From contig OY740770.1 of NCBI GenBank assembly GCA_963513935.1, positions 87,703,267-87,767,266 on the forward strand: 64,000 nt of DNA, written 5' to 3'. The notes under the pieces were generated by a model, which was given only the letters and a program-made list of their open reading frames with translations, was not told where the DNA came from and ran no database searches. Shown piece by piece: positions 59,780 to 64,000 of this stretch (within the stretch, counting starts at the first letter, position 1; each line of letters starts with the position of its first letter). Source of the DNA: Aphrophora alni (Eukaryota; Arthropoda; Insecta; Hemiptera; Aphrophoridae). The position numbers and the translations under genes are program-made.

Positions 59780-60770
59780 TGACCAACAGTCCAAGATTGA
59801 ATTAAGTAACATGGGGTAGTTCACAAGATACACTCAACAAAACCTACAGAACATTATAAAACCAGTTATTAAGAACGGAAGACAACCAGTAATATCTGAC
59901 TTCATAGCATGACTAAGTCAGTTGCAAAGTACTCAAAACACAGAAAGACATAATCCAAAAAACACAAAATACTTTGGAAAACTCCATATACCAATACAAA
60001 CAGAGTCTCTCTTGCAGTCAATAAACCCTATTGACTACCATACCTATCTAGTTAACCTAAAGCTAATAAAAAATATTAAAAATAATTAAAGAAAAATTAA
60101 GATGACTGCTTAATTGAAACTATAGTCACTTGAAACTATAGAAAAAAAGATACCAGAATGACTACACATTTATATGGATGGCTCCTTAATTGATAAGGAA
60201 ATACTAGGGTCAGAGTGTATTTTTTATTGTTTTCTTACTACACAGCAGTCGGTGATCATAAAACAAACTTAGGTACAGAGATAGAAGCTATACTTTTCAC
60301 CCTAGATCAGCTTATATGGAGGTTCAACAAGTTTAACAATGTTCTTCTCCTGATAGACTCTAAATCATCAATACAATCTATAATTTCAAACCACGATATA
60401 ACATCTAAAGCAATTCATGAAGGACAGAAACTGCTAAAAGTACTGGAGGATTTAGAAAAGAAGATATGCCTACAGTGGATACCCTGACATGACTGACTTT
60501 TTGGAAATGATATAAGGCAGATCCTTTGGCCAAAAAAGGGACCAAACTCTATTACCCAAATTACCAAATGTTGTTAACATTAATTCAAATAAAGAGTGTT
60601 CAAATAAACCGAAGTACTAAAAAACCACACTTCACAATCACAAAGGAACAGGTGAACAGATATTGGAAGATCCTGGAAGAACAACTGTCAAAGCCAAGGA
60701 AAGATGCTGTTACCCTTTTTAGACTGAATATAGGCAATGACTGTCTGGCTACACACCTCCACAAAATATA
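59780..60770 (+). pseudogene. non-LTR retrotransposon, RNase H region (5' of insertion)
   Basis: An RNase H domain is readable with frameshifts: YMDGSLID near 60170 (first Asp), GTEIEAILFTLDQL (Glu), NVLLLIDSKSSIQSI (Asp) and LQWIP near 60470, then LFGND and a WPKKGT-like segment. A C-terminal part follows with FTITKEQVNRYWKILEE and LFRLNIGNDCLATHLHKIY. Upstream 59780-60150 may be the RT tail. The sequence is cut at 60770 by a Tc1-like element and continues after it. Confidence 0.75.
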
Positions 60771-61998
60771 CAGGGTGAGACAGAAAGAATGGACATTTAA
60801 AAAAAACAATATATCGTTACTTGTGCTTCGAAAAAAAATTATTTACAGAATAATATTCACATTTTATAAAATTAATGTTTCAAAACAATATCTACCAGGT
60901 GATGGCCGTTTTCTGCTATGTACTTCACAAGTCGCTTTCGGAAGTTAGCTTCCACTCTCTCCATCATTGTTCTGTCAATTTGAACAACTTCCACACAAAT
61001 TGCTTCCTTTATTTCTTTAAGTATATGTGCTTTATGCTTGTATACATGTAACTTTATATAACCCCACAAAAAATTGTCGCACATGGACAGGTATGGGGAA
61101 CAAGGAGGCCCATTAATGTCACCAAACCGGGAAACGATAAGACCACGAAAAACAGTCCGAATAGCTTCCATTTACATTCTTGCTGTGTGGACTGTCGCCC
61201 CATCCTGCTGAAACCATACTCGCTGGATAGGAATATGTTTTCTTCTTATTTCAAGTAGGTAGAATTCAGTGACGCTCCGACTTTACAGTTACAGTGTTCC
61301 CATTATCGTCTTGGAAAAAGTATGGACCAATACATCTGTACCGGTCACAGCACACCAAACAGTCACCTTAGGTCTATGCAATGGTCTCTCATACATTACT
61401 TTTGGATTTTCACTGGCCCAATAATGATAGTTGTGCTGATTTATCATGCTGTTCAAGTGAAAATGAGCTTCATCACTCATGAACAAAATAAAATTTAGCT
61501 GCTTTACATAATCTCCTGGGTTCAATTGTTGCACAATGTTCATTTTGCAGGGATGAAATCTTAGATCTGTAAAATATACAAGGTGCAGTTTAGCAGAACT
61601 GCAGTGTCCTATCAGATCAACCAGGACTGCGGAGGATGGCTTGCCTAACTCTTTCCACATTTTCTGGAGTGCGTACTGAGCGAGGAGGGTGGTTTTCTAT
61701 TCATCACTGTTCCTCATAAACGAAACAATTAAACTCAACGTAAAATGGTGTTACCAGTAGGAACACTATCATGTCTGCAAGATTGAAACGGTGACAAAAC
61801 TCACGCTGAACTGAAATGATACTCATTACTCCACACAAAACTATCGTAAGCGACCACACGATGTTACACAGCTCCATGACCTTAACTAAACGAAATGGCA
61901 GGAGCTACCGAACACAGGACCACATCAGTCCCCCCCATTCCCACTACCTGAGCCTGACTAGCTGTTCCAAATACGTCCGTCCTTTCTGCTTCATACTG
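60771..61998 (-). mobile_element. Tc1/mariner-type element nested in the non-LTR element
   Basis: 1228 bp between TA dinucleotides (60769-60770, 61999-62000). The ends CAGGGTGAGACAGAAAG and CAGTATGAAGCAGAAAG are imperfect inverted repeats. It contains a decayed transposase on the minus strand. Confidence 0.75.
60872..61890 (-). pseudogene. Tc1-like (IS630-type) transposase pseudogene
   Basis: Two surviving blocks. 61660-61289 has LRFHPCKMNIVQQLNPGDYV, LFMSDEAHFHLNSMINQHNY (first Asp), NYHYWASENP, then RPLHRPKVTVWCAV. A degraded stretch with WFQQDGATVHTA (second Asp) near 61200-61165 follows. 61171-60872 has VSRFGDINGPPCSPYLSMCD (third Asp), NFLWGYIKLHVY and a C-terminus. Compared with intact relatives the segment before the first Asp and the middle are shortened, and stops interrupt the frame. 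Confidence 0.85.
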
Positions 61999-62000
61999 TA

Positions 62001-62165
62001 CCTTTTTTAAATAGAAGAATGCACATTGTGTAGACATCAGGGCTCGAGAATATTTTTGTGAACATCTGTGGTGTACAAAACTTTCAAAAGGATTTACAAA
62101 AATCCAACATTATTAAAATTGAGCAGCGTTTATTGGGAGAGAGGAAGCAAATGGGTTAAATGACC
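62001..62165 (+). pseudogene. continuation of the interrupted non-LTR element
   Basis: After the nested element the frame resumes with a CTLCRH-like zinc-ribbon remnant and ends with VYWERGSKW, similar to the YW.AR..M tail of RNase H-bearing LINEs. Stops present. Short and tentative. Confidence 0.45.
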
Positions 62166-62459
62166 CAATAACAGCCCACTGGTAAAACAACAACTTTCTT
62201 CTAATGTGCTCTATAGAAATGTTCGTTAGAAACTGTTTACTTTTTATAATATAGGTGAGGAACAAAAGTAATAGTACTTTAACTGAAGCACTTTCCACAT
62301 CCCATCAATTATATTCTGCACCTGAAGCTGGCACTGATTCAAAACATTCGAGTGGATTATGGTTAGGCTTATAAATCTCTGCTGAAAATTGTTTATGTGC
62401 TTTAACTTTGTTTAAGTACAATAAATGATCAACTGCATGAGCTACATATGTGAAACTTC

Positions 62460-62692
62460 AATCACCAAACGAATGAAAATCCTCCACAAAAACCACTAAC
62501 TGTGAAATACATGTACAAGACGATATTTCCACATCATCAATAAATCATCATCCTCAGTTATGATTAAGTCCAGCGTCAGTAAGTTTTTGTGTACATGTAA
62601 CAATTGAAGATGATGACTTTGATATTCAAACACTATTTTGTACAAATAAAATGGTTTTTGTGGAGAATTGTGTTTTCATTCATTTGGGGAAT
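62460..62692. repeat. foldback element, arms of about 38 bp
   Basis: The left arm, 62460-62497 (TCACCAAACGAATGAAAATC, then CTCCACAAAAACCA), and the right arm, 62652-62692 (TGGTTTTTGTGGAG, then TTTTCATTCATTTGG), are inverted copies with a few differences. A second inner pair is GTACATGT (62509, 62591). The central minus strand has a weak TGATGAT...GGAAATATCGTC pattern like a degenerate hammerhead. Confidence 0.65.
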
Positions 62693-63580
62693 AAAAAATT
62701 GGTGTTATAATTAAATTAATGAAATAAAAGTTGGTGGATATGTGTGAACAAATTTTATTTATTTAATTCTAAAAAATTGATGGGCTGTTATACAGTTTCC
62801 CTTGTACAAAAAAAGAATATAAAACTAATAAAGGAACTTTCAAGTATTCTAACTTTACAAAATGTATATATACAAATGATTAAATTGTCTTTTGAGATAT
62901 TTTAGTTTGTTTTTCCTCAGCTAGCTTTTACTATTGTGAATGTTTGTATGTACACTATAATATATTTCTTTCACTGTCAATTTAATTGAAGTTCAATGAC
63001 TTAACTCTAGATTTATATCTAGTACATAATATTGTTATTCAGCAAAACACTAAGGCTAAATGATTATGGAGGATGGGTGATATTGGGTTTATATCTAAAA
63101 TCACATTTTGTGGAATGTTCAAATTTGGATTGTATTTAGATTGGCCAATACGAGGTAGGTAGCTTATGATGTAGCTTTCACAAGATTTTAAAGGTATTCA
63201 ATTTAATCTTGACTCACCAATTCTTCATAAAAACAGTTAATTATTAAATTCTTACTATATGGGTTATAATTTTTTCCTTGATTTATATTTAAATTGAATT
63301 TTTTATGTATCACCTAAATAATGGAGTCAGATTGACTTTAGGTCTGATCTCAGAATGATTTTCATCTCTGTTGCCCCTTGTTCCTGTTCTTGTTTTTCTT
63401 CTTCCTCTTTTTTTTAACCATAATAATCAGGATGTCAATTATCACTGCACTTTTGATTTTCATATCATTTATATACAGATATTGCTGTTTTTGATACATT
63501 ATTTTGATGAGGATGGTATTTACAATTTATGATTGATTATGAATGTATTATGATTGATATGATCTATGGTAATTTTGATG
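62693..63580. other. AT-rich intron, nothing recognised
   Basis: No coding or repeat motif identified. Confidence 0.4.
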
Positions 63581-63665
63581 TATATTTTTTAAATTATTTG
63601 GTGATTTATTTTCATTCAGTGTTTGGTGGTGTATGATATAGTACCATGAATAAATTTATTTTTAA
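63581..63665 (+). repeat. 3' tail of a dispersed retroelement
   Basis: Homologous to 20896-20990: GTATATTTTTTAAATTATTT at the start and GATATAGTACCATGAATAAA at the end. The 300 bp upstream may belong to the same element but are not recognised. Confidence 0.5.
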
Positions 63666-64000
63666 TTTATTTATAAATTCGAATTTCGGGTCATTACAGT
63701 ATAAATATAAATGTTTATAATAATATAAATATATACGTTGCTTAATATAACCTTGTGAATGTTGAAACATTATAAAATTACTATGATTTATTCCACTATA
63801 CTATTCGTTGCTTTAATAATGATAATAATAGATTTATTATCAATAAACAATTAACAATAGACAGTGTCAGATATGTCATTTAATATGTTAGGTAATTCAT
63901 TTTGAGCCCAGTATGGAGGGCACATAGTAAGTAAATAATCAAAATATAATGCTCAAAGTGAAAAAATATTAAACTGTGTATAGAAACTTTGTACTCAAAT

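Overview
This is AT-rich animal nuclear DNA, most likely from an insect and perhaps a hemipteran. The host call rests on consensus GT-AG exon/intron structure, very long introns, and a load of mariner, Tigger/pogo, piggyBac-like, hAT, Penelope-like, non-LTR and Gypsy-type elements. The species cannot be named from sequence alone.

One host gene crosses the window on the + strand. It is PIGG, the GPI ethanolamine-phosphate transferase 2 catalytic subunit. Seven exons were recovered: 2703-2909, 22043-22231, 24432-24574, 33550-33746, 43414-43607, 52715-52951 and 59298-59601. Every junction keeps the reading phase (about 490 codons, none broken). The 5' exons lie before base 1 and the last membrane exons lie beyond 64000. 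Everything else sits in its introns or is repeat.

Layout. 1-2700: Penelope-like GIY-YIG fragment and diverged tandem repeats. 2.9-10.2 kb: a 57/114-bp minisatellite, a 56-bp triplicate, two decayed transposon coding fragments, and two piggyBac-like MITEs abutting at one TTAA. 10.3-20.8 kb: a minus-strand Gypsy-type LTR element with 2.54-kb LTRs, Gag, and a protease ORF joined to Gag by a TTTAAAC slippery heptamer; most of pol is deleted. 20.9-22 kb: a tRNA-like sequence and a hAT remnant. 25.9-29.4 kb: a duplicated TTAA-associated repeat. 33.75-33.89 kb: a broken partial copy of a PIGG exon directly behind the real one. 34.4-43.2 kb: a second young minus-strand LTR element (4-bp CCTG target duplication) coding only for a coiled-coil Gag-like protein. 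44-47 kb: a mariner remnant, a deleted Tigger that keeps only its DNA-binding domains, and a foldback hairpin. 48.7-50.8 kb: a complete Tigger with an open transposase. 51.8-52.6 kb: a tandem repeat of about 70 bp. 53.8-55.1 kb: a nearly complete mariner. 58-62.7 kb: a decayed Gag, foldback elements with hammerhead-like cores, and a Tc1-like element nested in a non-LTR retrotransposon.

No bacterial-style operon, CRISPR array or defence system is present. The most unusual items are the Gag/protease frameshift signal, the paired 11/7-residue coiled-coil Gags, the exon duplication inside PIGG, the shared-TTAA MITE pair and the hammerhead-like foldback repeats.
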